In this document: piece by piece, positions 1-5,707 of the stretch
Layout of the letters: every line of letters starts with the position of its first letter
Numbering within the stretch: the stretch's first letter is position 1
Source: Actinomycetota bacterium
GTDB lineage: Bacteria > Actinomycetota > Acidimicrobiia > Acidimicrobiales > Ilumatobacteraceae
Direction: 5' to 3'
NCBI GenBank assembly: GCA_005801025.1
Contig: SYDZ01000054.1
Location: forward strand, 1 to 6,211
DNA: 6,211 bases
Translations under genes and position numbers: made by a program
Notes under the pieces: generated by a model
Seen by the model: only the letters and a program-made list of their open reading frames with translations
Told to the model about the DNA's origin: nothing
Databases searched by the model: none

Positions 1-1342
1 ACGGCGGATCCAAGAGCGCAAGTTCTTGATGTACAACCCGTCGCTCCGACAAAGTCTCCGAGAAGGACTGTGGGTCGCCGAGAAATTGATCGATTTCATT
101 TTCCAGCAACATATAGACCAGATGCGCGTTGGCTAAGTGACCAGCCTCGGTCATCCGCCGTCCGATCTCATTGAAGCACATGCGCACTTCATGGATAATT
201 GCAATGTTGTTGCTCTTGCAGCGCTCGCGTAACGCTTGCCATGTGTTGCTTGAGACATACGAGGCAGTGAAAGCACCCAAAGTCTCTGCGTCACCCGCGA
301 GGGCCTCACAAATGTCTGCGAAAAGTTGCTCACGTTGAGCCGAATTGCGCTGATGCGCAAGATATGGGTCTGCCGAATCATCTTGACGGCGCAGGCGATC
401 AATCTGGATGAAGGCCAAACTCGGCGTTGTTTCATAACTCAGCGCTGCTGGGTCCCATTCATTAGGTGCACGACCACCGTGATCAAACATGAATGTCGCT
501 AACGCATCAGCAAATTTGTTGTGCGAAATACTCTGTGCTAAGTCACTAATCGCCGCTGTGTTAGTCCGAGGAGAGGCGAAGCAGGCGTCAAAGGCGGCAC
601 TCAGCGTCGGGTCCGCACGCACGATCCGCGAGAGATCCCAAAGTTGTGTGGCGATATTTGCTGAGTCCACATTGCCGACTGCACCAATCAGACTCACTCC
701 GTCTCCTGCCCGACCAAGGGCTTCGGTGATTGCTAAAATACCACCTGGACCAAATGACGCTCCCAAACTTGCCCACGCATGTTCGCGGAACATCGCAACT
801 AAATGCGGTTGCATGGTGCGGGCACGAGCCACTAACGCTTCATTACTTAATGCACCAAGATCGGGCCTTTCACGTCGCTCACGCAGAGCGAGCGCGTGCT
901 GATCTTCAATAGGTTGATGTGGCACACCACTCAAGATGTAGCCCTGAGTCACCGCCAATAATTCTGCGTGCTTAGGACTGTCATGCCATGGTTCGGCAAT
1001 GTAGGGAGGGACATCGGGTCGATCATCAAAGTACGCTGCATCAATTGCCTCGGGACTTGCTCCTGGCATGCGCACACCCATCAAACGTGCCTGCATTAGG
1101 GAGTTGTAGAAGTATCCACCGAAGTTCCCAAATGTTTCTGGTGGGTTCCCGTAATCACTCTCATCAAAGACTCCGAAAGTGACAAAGCCGTCTCTGCACC
1201 CGAGCACGATTCCCGACTCCCAGCAAAAAGTCCAACCCAAAGGGCTCACTGGGTCGGCTAAGACATCAGCGGCATTGCCCCGTGTATAACTGGGGAAACG
1301 CTTAGTCGGCGTACGATCAATAATCCACTTGTCTGGCAACAT
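1..1342 (-). CDS. PEP-utilising (PEP synthase / rifampicin phosphotransferase-like) protein, C-terminus beyond the window
   Basis: Open without a stop for 447 codons from an ATG at 1342 to the left edge. Residues 30-37 (DPVSPLGW) resemble the P-[LV]-[TS]-P-L segment that follows the ATP-grasp domain in PEP synthases and rifampicin phosphotransferases. Residues 288-297 (HGGRAPNEWD) match the GHRGPxEWD signature of their helical region, and 432-447 (SERRVVHQ..LALLDPP) match the ERR...LDPP stretch just before the swivelling phosphohistidine domain. That domain, with the catalytic His, should lie just past the left edge. The protein starts after the point where the ATP-grasp domain would end, so that domain is absent and probably encoded by a separate gene. 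The start is supported by a purine-rich AAGGGGG five bases upstream. No signal peptide is visible, so it is probably cytoplasmic. Family assignment is good; substrate is unknown. A phosphotransferase acting on a catabolic substrate is one possibility, by inference. Confidence 0.8.
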   Translation of the reverse strand, partial: MLPDKWIIDRTPTKRFPSYTRGNAADVLADPVSPLGWTFCWESGIVLGCRDGFVTFGVFDESDYGNPPETFGNFGGYFYNSLMQARLMGVRMPGASPEAIDAAYFDDRPDVPPYIAEPWHDSPKHAELLAVTQGYILSGVPHQPIEDQHALALRERRERPDLGALSNEALVARARTMQPHLVAMFREHAWASLGASFGPGGILAITEALGRAGDGVSLIGAVGNVDSANIATQLWDLSRIVRADPTLSAAFDACFASPRTNTAAISDLAQSISHNKFADALATFMFDHGGRAPNEWDPAALSYETTPSLAFIQIDRLRRQDDSADPYLAHQRNSAQREQLFADICEALAGDAETLGAFTASYVSSNTWQALRERCKSNNIAIIHEVRMCFNEIGRRMTEAGHLANAHLVYMLLENEIDQFLGDPQSFSETLSERRVVHQELALLDPP

Positions 1343-1347
1343 ACATT

Positions 1348-1354
1348 CCCCCTT
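1348..1354 (-). promoter_or_regulatory. Shine-Dalgarno of the PEP-utilising gene
   Basis: Read on the minus strand, AAGGGGG lies five bases before the ATG at 1342 and decides between this ATG and the out-of-frame ATG at 1346. The only TANNNT-like -10 seen upstream is TACCCT (1372-1367, minus), which is weak and has no -35 partner. Confidence 0.6.
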
Positions 1355-1425
1355 GACGCTGTGAAGAGGGTATCTGAAGACCTTCAGGGCTATGTAGTTG
1401 GAAACGCTCCGCAGGAATTAGCCGA

Positions 1426-1431
1426 TAAAAT
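1426..1431 (+). promoter_or_regulatory. Probable -10 box (TAAAAT) of trhO, leaderless geometry
   Basis: TAAAAT is followed by exactly six bases (TGCACG) and then the codon ATC at 1438, where homology says the TrhO protein begins. This is the spacing expected when transcription starts at the first base of the start codon. The box contains the in-frame TAA that closes the reading frame upstream, so the protein cannot begin earlier. No good -35 is visible. There is no Shine-Dalgarno at usable distance; the nearest AGGA, at 1413-1416, is 18 bases from ACG 1435. Confidence 0.45.
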
Positions 1432-1437
1432 TGCACG

Positions 1438-2328
1438 ATCGACCCAGGCAAAATCATCCTCTTCTATAAATTCACTCCGCTGGCCGATGCCGACGCTATT
1501 CGCTTGTGGCAAAAGACTCTGTGTGAGGCTCTCGGATTGCGCGGGCGAATCTTGCTGTCCAAAGATGGAATCAACGGAACCTTGGGTGGCCCGCTCAGCG
1601 GCGTGAAGAAATACATACGGGCGATGAAAGATTTTCCTGCCTTTCGCGATGTGCAATACAAATGGTCAGAAGGTAAGGGTGACGAGTTTCCTCGGCTACA
1701 GATTCGCGTGCGCGACGAAATCGTCACCTTTGGTGTACCTCACGAGATCGTCGTTGATAACAACGGAATTGTTGGTGGTGGAGAACATTTATCTCCGCTA
1801 CAAGTCAACGAACTCGTGGCTCAGCGAGGTGATGAGGTCGTGTTCTTCGATGGACGCAATGAATACGAAGCACGAATCGGCAAATTCCGCAACGCCATCG
1901 TGCCACCAGTTGACACTACGCCAGGGTTCCTCAAGGTCCTCGAGAGTGGCATCTATGACCATCTTAAAGATCGCCCCATCGTCACGTACTGCACGGGCGG
2001 AATTCGTTGCGAGGTGTTGTCATTGTTGATGAAAAATCGCGGATTTAACGAGGTCTATCAACTTGACGGCGGAGTCGTGCGATATGGCGAACAATTTAAG
2101 GACAGCGGACTATGGGAAGGATCACTGTACGTTTTTGACCACCGCTTCAAAATAGATTTCAGCAAGGATGCAAAAGTTCTCGGATCCTGCCATATTTGCG
2201 CTACACCAACGAATGAGTACCACAACTGCTCGGACCTCACCTGTCGAGTACGAACGCTTATCTGTCCGCCTTGTGTCAGCGACATCGACAAGATATTTTG
2301 TGCGGTCTGCTTACCAACTGCACAATGA
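1438..2328 (+). CDS. trhO: tRNA uridine(34) hydroxylase, rhodanese-fold TrhO/UPF0176 family; start codon unusual
   Basis: TrhO enzymes hydroxylate U34 of tRNAs to 5-hydroxyuridine with O2, the first step towards cmo5U or mo5U wobble bases (family knowledge). Numbering from 1438: the N-terminal acylphosphatase-like part has KIILFYKFTPLAD (5-17) and SKDGINGT (41-48), followed by RDEIVTFG (92-99). The rhodanese domain has FFDGRNEYEA (136-145) and YCTGGIRCE (184-192) with the active Cys at 185. WEGSLYVFD (226-234) precedes a Cys-rich tail that probably binds zinc (Cys 251/254, 264/269, 276/279, 288/291). Length is about 296 residues, normal for actinobacterial members. The first ATG/GTG/TTG codon in frame is TTG at 1504, but using it would delete the conserved first strand. 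The frame upstream closes at TAA 1426, leaving only ACG 1435 or ATC 1438 as plausible starts. Family call is very sure; the start is not. It is convergent with the hydrolase gene: the two stop codons are 21 bases apart, with no hairpin seen between them. Confidence 0.9.
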   Translation: MDPGKIILFYKFTPLADADAIRLWQKTLCEALGLRGRILLSKDGINGTLGGPLSGVKKYIRAMKDFPAFRDVQYKWSEGKGDEFPRLQIRVRDEIVTFGVPHEIVVDNNGIVGGGEHLSPLQVNELVAQRGDEVVFFDGRNEYEARIGKFRNAIVPPVDTTPGFLKVLESGIYDHLKDRPIVTYCTGGIRCEVLSLLMKNRGFNEVYQLDGGVVRYGEQFKDSGLWEGSLYVFDHRFKIDFSKDAKVLGSCHICATPTNEYHNCSDLTCRVRTLICPPCVSDIDKIFCAVCLPTAQ

Positions 2329-2349
2329 CACCAAGATCTGCCCGCTACA

Positions 2350-3195
2350 TCACGATACAAACGCAACGATTTTTTGACGGGCATCGGTAGTCTCTGCGGC
2401 ATCAACCATGATCACTGGCCAAATGTGTGGCATATTTTCCACCACATGTAAATCGACGTCCACACTAGATCGTCGAGCCTTCTTGGCAAACTGCACAGCA
2501 TCATCAAGTAGAACTTCGGACGCGCTCGCGAATATCAATACCTTGGGGACTCGTGAGAAGTCTCCGTACGCCGGCGAGGCCAAGGGATCGGTTGTCGCAT
2601 ATATGCCGAGATACGCAACCGCGGCCTGCTCGGCTGAGTCTCGCGAGAACATCGAATCTGTCGAAGCATTTTTTTCATAGCTCGCTGCAGCCGCTGCGAG
2701 ATCCAACCAGGGGGAGAGCAATACGAGACCAGAAGGCATCTGGTGTTGACTATCGCGTGCCGCAAGTGTCAACGAGAGAGCGAGAGCGCCACCGGCCGAG
2801 TCTCCCCCGACAAACACTTCACCCTCACTCAGGAGTTCTGTGTACACGCCAACAGCATCAACGAGCGCCGCAGGAAACGGGTGCTCCGGCGCCAAGCGAT
2901 AGTCCGGTATCACTACTTGGCAATCAGCCTTGAGGGCAATGTCCGAAGCGTAATTGAGCCATGTCCGGGTCCACCCCAAACGAAAGCCACCGCCGTGTAA
3001 ATGCAGATATGAAAACTTTGGCTGGGCTGAACTGACGATCAGACACCCAACTCCAGCCACTCTTTCTTCACGAACCACGGCGCCCTCAATAAGGGGTGTA
3101 GCGAATCGCGAATTGTGGCGACGCTCAATCAAAGAGTCATCGGCGGCACTTCCCCCTTGGAGATCAGGCAAATTCCAAAGGTTGATATCGCTCAT
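2350..3195 (-). CDS. Alpha/beta hydrolase, hormone-sensitive-lipase (family IV) type esterase
   Basis: A 281-residue esterase that probably cleaves a carboxylic ester in the cytoplasm. It shows the HSL-family order: oxyanion-hole HGGG at 67-70, DYRLAPEHPFPAA at 98-110, nucleophile Ser133 in GDSAGG (131-136), LSPWLDL at 160-166, and catalytic His257 in MPHIWP. The usual acid motif DxLxD reads EVLLD (227-231), so the acid is either Glu227 or Asp231/232. The ATG overlaps the stop of the upstream dehydrogenase by four bases (ATGA), and a GGAGGAG lies in that gene's last codons; the start is therefore well defined. Joint transcription and translational coupling with the SDR suggest consecutive steps on one substrate, for example oxidation of an alcohol and release of an ester group (inference). 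Family members act on short acyl esters, lactones or carbamates, and the sequence does not tell which applies here. Confidence 0.9.
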   Translation of the reverse strand: MSDINLWNLPDLQGGSAADDSLIERRHNSRFATPLIEGAVVREERVAGVGCLIVSSAQPKFSYLHLHGGGFRLGWTRTWLNYASDIALKADCQVVIPDYRLAPEHPFPAALVDAVGVYTELLSEGEVFVGGDSAGGALALSLTLAARDSQHQMPSGLVLLSPWLDLAAAAASYEKNASTDSMFSRDSAEQAAVAYLGIYATTDPLASPAYGDFSRVPKVLIFASASEVLLDDAVQFAKKARRSSVDVDLHVVENMPHIWPVIMVDAAETTDARQKIVAFVS

Positions 3196-3989
3196 CCGAA
3201 ATACACTCCTCCATTTGGACGCAACACTTGACCCGTCATGAACTTTGACGCATCACTCATCAAGTACAACACAGTCAAGGCTATGTCGAGAGGTTCACCA
3301 GTAATGCTGAGCGGTGATTGACTTCTCCGGGCATCAAAAAACTGCGCCTTCAACGCCTCATCAATAGTTCCGTCTGCACGCGAATAACTCGCTGCAACCA
3401 TTGGCGTTTCGACATACCCAGGGGCGATCGCATTAACTCGAATGCCTAATTCACCAAACTCCACAGAAGCCGTGCGCGTGAGTTGGATGACTGCTGCTTT
3501 GGTCATGCCGTATCCGCCCAGTCTCGGAAAAGGCATCTCTCCCCCAGCAGAGGCAACAGAAACAATTGATCCACCAGATTTCATCACCTTGGCGGCGGCG
3601 GCCAGTCCCCACAGCACACCCAGTTGGTTGACACCGATCAGTTCATTGACGTGCTCGGGAGTGATGTCGGCAATAAATGCGTAGCGCAGGATGCCGGCCA
3701 CGTTTGCCCAGCCATCAACTCGACCGTTCTTTTTGAGCACGTGTTCAGCGATGGACATGACGGCTTCACGATCTGCGACATCAGCACCATAAAACTCAAC
3801 GGAGAGACCTTCGTTGTCAGCAAGCGCTCGGGTTTCTTGCAATGTCTCGAGGTTGCGATCCAGACCGACGACATGAGCCCCCGAGCGCCCCAAGACAAGC
3901 AATGTCTCGCGACCAATACCACTAGCCGCTCCTGTGACGACACAGACCTTGTTGGCGAGCGAAAAGTAATCAGGCCGAGAAACGTCCAT
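3192..3989 (-). CDS. Short-chain dehydrogenase/reductase (classical SDR), first gene of the SDR-esterase operon
   Basis: A 265-residue classical SDR, an NAD(P)-dependent alcohol dehydrogenase or ketone reductase. The Rossmann dinucleotide motif TGAASGIG is at 19-26. Asp44 at the end of the second strand favours NAD(H) over NADP(H). NVAG at 96-99 is the NNAG position. The tetrad is Asn121, Ser147, Tyr160 and Lys164 (YGMTK). IRVNAIAPGYVETPM at 183-197 and the C-terminal TGQVLRPNGG (252-261) complete the fold. All catalytic residues are present. The ATG at 3989 lacks a Shine-Dalgarno but has TACCAT six bases before it, so a leaderless message is likely. The last four bases are shared with the downstream esterase start. 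A second SDR is transcribed divergently 105 bases away, so the three genes probably serve one pathway. Substrate is unknown; classical SDRs of this kind act on steroids, terpenoids, sugars or hydroxy acids. Confidence 0.92.
   Translation of the reverse strand: MDVSRPDYFSLANKVCVVTGAASGIGRETLLVLGRSGAHVVGLDRNLETLQETRALADNEGLSVEFYGADVADREAVMSIAEHVLKKNGRVDGWANVAGILRYAFIADITPEHVNELIGVNQLGVLWGLAAAAKVMKSGGSIVSVASAGGEMPFPRLGGYGMTKAAVIQLTRTASVEFGELGIRVNAIAPGYVETPMVAASYSRADGTIDEALKAQFFDARRSQSPLSITGEPLDIALTVLYLMSDASKFMTGQVLRPNGGVYFG
3206..3212 (-). promoter_or_regulatory. Shine-Dalgarno of the esterase gene, inside the SDR 3' end
   Basis: GGAGGAG on the minus strand, about ten bases before the ATG at 3195. 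It falls on the codons for the conserved Gly-Gly at the SDR C-terminus (GGA GGA GTG), so the same bases serve as coding sequence and ribosome binding site. Together with the ATGA overlap this supports coupled translation. Confidence 0.6.
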
Positions 3990-3995
3990 TTAGTG

Positions 3996-4001
3996 ATGGT
4001 A
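3996..4001 (-). promoter_or_regulatory. Probable -10 box (TACCAT) for a leaderless SDR-esterase transcript
   Basis: On the minus strand TACCAT is followed by CACTAA and then the ATG at 3989, so the predicted transcription start falls on the start codon. No Shine-Dalgarno precedes this ATG. The -35 region (around 4019-4024, minus strand CAGATG) is not consensus, as is common for actinobacterial promoters that rely on TANNNT. Confidence 0.45.
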
Positions 4002-4083
4002 GCCCGCAGAGGAATCAGCATCTGATGTTGGCGGTATCCCCCTGGATCGGCAACATTAGACTGACTGTCACGCTGCAGTCGTC

Positions 4084-4089
4084 AGGAGA
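4084..4089 (+). promoter_or_regulatory. Shine-Dalgarno of the second SDR gene
   Basis: AGGAGA lies five bases before the ATG at 4095. It supports this start and shows that the gene has a leader, unlike the neighbouring divergent operon. Confidence 0.6.
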
Positions 4090-4094
4090 CACCA

Positions 4095-4895
4095 ATGACA
4101 ACCGAGGATTCTTCACCTGTTCCCGATTATGTACAGAAACTTCGTCTCGATGGTCGCAACTATGTGGTCCTCGGAGCCGGACTCGGGATGGGACGACAAA
4201 CCTGCCACGCGCTATCTCAGGCGGGTGCCGCACAAGTGCTGTGCGTTGACATTGACGAACAACGGGCGCGCGAGGTGGCCGAGGAAATTCGAGGTGGACT
4301 TTCGTGGCATGGTGATGTCACGAAACGTTCTGAGGTTGTGCGCCTGGCCGCTGATGCATCTCAACAACTTGGGCGAATCAATGGCTTTGTGGACATCATC
4401 GGCATGGCGCAATGGAAATCAATTTTAGAAATCAACGATGAGGTTTGGGACTGGGAGTTTGACATCTGTCTGCGGCATGCCTATTTATGTTCACAGGAAT
4501 TGGGAAAACTAATGGTCGCTAATGGTGGTGGAACTATGGTTTTTATCTCGTCCATCAGCGGACTCAGCGCAGCACCAATGCACGCCGCTTACGGTGCCGC
4601 CAAGGCCGCCCTGATGGCGTGGGTGCAATCGCTCGCTGTTGAGTTGGGCCCACATCAAATTCGTGCCAACGCTATTGCTCCAGGGACAATCTTGACTCCA
4701 CGTTTGGATGCCATTTTCACGGACGAACAACGCACCGCAAATAATGAGGTGGTTCCTATCGGACGGGTCGGACAACCACCTGATATCGCCTCTGCAGCAC
4801 TTTTTCTCTCGAGCGATCTATCGGCGTTTGTGAATGGTCGAACTTTGGTCGTCGATGGTGGCGTTGATGCCAAGTTTCCCTACAACACTCTGTAG
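4095..4895 (+). CDS. Short-chain dehydrogenase/reductase with an altered active-site Asn
   Basis: A 266-residue SDR-fold oxidoreductase. The dinucleotide motif GAGLGMG is at 27-33, with Asp52 at the end of strand two (NAD-type). GDV at 73-75 is the adenine-pocket Asp. Catalytic Ser153 (FISSISG), Tyr166 and Lys170 (YGAAK) are in place, followed by IRANAIAPGTILTP (189-202) and VNGRTLVVDGG (246-256). Two normally conserved places differ. The NNAG segment reads VDIIG (99-103). The Asn of helix 4, expected in the 'vNlrg' segment, appears as Cys125 in FDICLRHAY. Fold and catalytic Tyr/Lys are sure; the changes point to a divergent SDR subfamily or altered catalysis. It has its own Shine-Dalgarno and is divergent from the SDR-esterase pair. 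The downstream pentapeptide gene begins about 32 bases after its stop but has its own candidate promoter. Confidence 0.9.
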   Translation: MTTEDSSPVPDYVQKLRLDGRNYVVLGAGLGMGRQTCHALSQAGAAQVLCVDIDEQRAREVAEEIRGGLSWHGDVTKRSEVVRLAADASQQLGRINGFVDIIGMAQWKSILEINDEVWDWEFDICLRHAYLCSQELGKLMVANGGGTMVFISSISGLSAAPMHAAYGAAKAALMAWVQSLAVELGPHQIRANAIAPGTILTPRLDAIFTDEQRTANNEVVPIGRVGQPPDIASAALFLSSDLSAFVNGRTLVVDGGVDAKFPYNTL

Positions 4896-4901
4896 TAGAA
4901 T
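4896..4901 (+). promoter_or_regulatory. Probable -10 box (TAGAAT) upstream of the pentapeptide gene
   Basis: TAGAAT begins immediately after the SDR stop codon and is followed by six bases (TGGGTT) and an ATG at 4908. This is the same -10 to start spacing as at the other two candidate leaderless starts here. No convincing -35 is seen: TTGATG at 4864-4869 is too far away. Confidence 0.4.
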
Positions 4902-4907
4902 TGGGTT

Positions 4908-4931
4908 ATGAGAGTTGTGGGTTGCAGATGA
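4908..4931 (+). CDS. Possible leaderless leader peptide MRVVGCR upstream of the pentapeptide gene
   Basis: ATG at 4908 opens a seven-codon frame (Met-Arg-Val-Val-Gly-Cys-Arg) ending in TGA at 4929-4931. Its stop overlaps the best ATG of the pentapeptide gene (4928) as ATGA. A TANNNT box sits six bases before it. Small leaderless ORFs that couple to the next gene are known in actinobacteria (established for mycobacteria). Here it could supply ribosomes to a gene that lacks its own good Shine-Dalgarno. So short an ORF could arise by chance. Confidence 0.35.
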   Translation: MRVVGCR

Positions 4932-5623
4932 TCGTCAAAGGTTATTCAATTCACGCAAATGCCGATTTGACAAACGCAGATCTGAGCGGAGCGGACCTCA
5001 CCGATGCCGATCTTGTGGGCGCAGTCATCGTTGGCGCCAACCTCACCGACGCCAACCTCACACGAGCGAATCTCACCGACGCTCATCTCAAGGATGCTGA
5101 CCTGACTCGTGCCAACCTCACGTCCGCGTATTTGATGGATGCTAATCTGCATTGCGCCGAGCTCACTGACGCCATCCTCATAGGTGCAGACCTCACACGC
5201 GCGAATCTCCGAGACGCCAATCTCAGTGGCTCCAATCTTACCGACGCCGGGTTGGCAAGTACGGGCCTCTATAACGCCAACCTCAGCGACGCCAACCTCA
5301 CACGAGCCGAACTAACCAAAGCAAACGTCACTGACGCCAACCTCACACGAGCCAACCTCACCGAAGCGACGCTCACGGAAGCAGATTTCCGAGATTCAAA
5401 CCTCTACCGATGCCGCTTGGCGCACGCTGATCTCACCCGCACAGGATTTTCCTATGCCAATCTGGCTTGGGCAAACCTCATCGGCGCTGATCTTGATGGA
5501 ACGATTCTTTTTGGTGCCGACCTGACTGGTGCTGATTTTTCGCGGGCTAAATGGTCAGGGACGATGATGAGCGACGGCAGCGTCAGAAAAGTCACCAAAC
5601 AGCTGTTCCTTGACGAAGACTGA
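4928..5623 (+). CDS. Pentapeptide-repeat protein, about 40 uninterrupted repeats (right-handed beta-helix)
   Basis: From the ATG at 4928 the product is 231 residues. After a short head (MIVKGYSIHA) it is one unbroken run of about 40 pentapeptides of the form A(D/N)LTx, predicted to form roughly ten four-sided coils of a right-handed quadrilateral beta-helix. It ends in a charged tail of about 20 residues (to KQLFLDED). The central position is almost always Leu; Phe is used only near the C-terminal end (repeats 29, 33 and 39), and a Trp occurs at repeat 40. No signal peptide or membrane segment is visible, so it is probably cytoplasmic. MfpA and Qnr proteins of this superfamily mimic DNA and bind gyrase, but most members have unknown roles, and nothing here proves a gyrase target. 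An in-frame TTG at 4901 could add nine residues, but it has no Shine-Dalgarno and overlaps the TAGAAT box. Exact 20-base repeats inside the gene show internal duplication. Confidence 0.88.
   Translation: MIVKGYSIHANADLTNADLSGADLTDADLVGAVIVGANLTDANLTRANLTDAHLKDADLTRANLTSAYLMDANLHCAELTDAILIGADLTRANLRDANLSGSNLTDAGLASTGLYNANLSDANLTRAELTKANVTDANLTRANLTEATLTEADFRDSNLYRCRLAHADLTRTGFSYANLAWANLIGADLDGTILFGADLTGADFSRAKWSGTMMSDGSVRKVTKQLFLDED
5048..5352 (+). repeat. Exact 20-base direct repeat, three copies, inside the pentapeptide gene
   Basis: The 20-mer GACGCCAACCTCACACGAGC occurs at 5048-5067, 5288-5307 and 5333-5352. The copies are 240 and 45 bases apart, both multiples of 15, so the pentapeptide frame is kept. 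Identity at synonymous positions suggests fairly recent duplication or gene conversion within the repeat array. Confidence 0.85.
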
Positions 5624-5635
5624 CACACGCCACTA

Positions 5636-5671
5636 GAGGCGACGCTGGGAATCGAACGTACGAAGGTACGA
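5636..5671 (-). other. tRNA T-arm-like fragment, possible remnant attachment site
   Basis: Read on the minus strand the segment contains GTTCGATTCCC, which resembles a tRNA T-loop and 3' T-stem, followed by CGTCGCC in the acceptor-strand position. The 5' half of the T-stem does not pair, and no matching acceptor strand (GGCGACG) is found upstream, so this is not an intact tRNA. A tRNA 3' fragment next to a phage-type nuclease would fit an old integration junction, but no integrase is in the window. Confidence 0.25.
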
Positions 5672-5707
5672 ACTAACGCCCTGCGTAGTAAACCTTTTAC
5701 GGCGTTA
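5654..5707. repeat. Two inverted repeats just before the HNH gene
   Basis: CGTAC-GAAG-GTACG (5657-5670) is a perfect five-base hairpin with a four-base loop. TAACGCC (5674-5680) pairs with GGCGTTA (5701-5707), with a further GTA/TAC pairing inside. The second stem ends on the A of the HNH start codon. They may act as a terminator for the pentapeptide gene (no T-tract follows), an operator, a translation-blocking structure or a recombination site. Confidence 0.45.

Larger units (their letters stand above)
3990..4094. promoter_or_regulatory. Divergent control region between the two SDR genes
   Basis: This 105-base spacer must hold the promoters for both the minus-strand SDR-esterase operon and the plus-strand SDR. 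The minus promoter candidate is TACCAT at 4001-3996. For the plus gene a weak candidate is TAGACT at 4057-4062 without a clear -35. I found no strong palindrome that would mark an operator, and no regulator gene lies in the window. Confidence 0.35.

Noticed and set aside
151..912. Several frames on both strands within the PEP-utilising gene
   Set aside because: All are shadows of the continuous 447-codon minus-strand frame, which carries clear family signatures.
1361..1606. Plus-strand frame starting GTG 1361 just before trhO
   Set aside because: It runs out of frame through the conserved TrhO region, and its protein has no recognisable motif. It could only matter if a frameshift joined it to trhO.
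2329..2349. Bidirectional terminator between trhO and the esterase gene
   Set aside because: I found no stable stem in the 21-base gap. A T6 run at about 2370 lies inside the esterase gene without a stem before it.
4946..5152. Minus-strand frame across the pentapeptide repeats
   Set aside because: A periodic 15-base sequence keeps antisense frames open; the repeat signature belongs to the plus strand.
5048..5352. CRISPR-like array
   Set aside because: The repeats are 15-base coding units without unique spacers, in frame with a pentapeptide protein.
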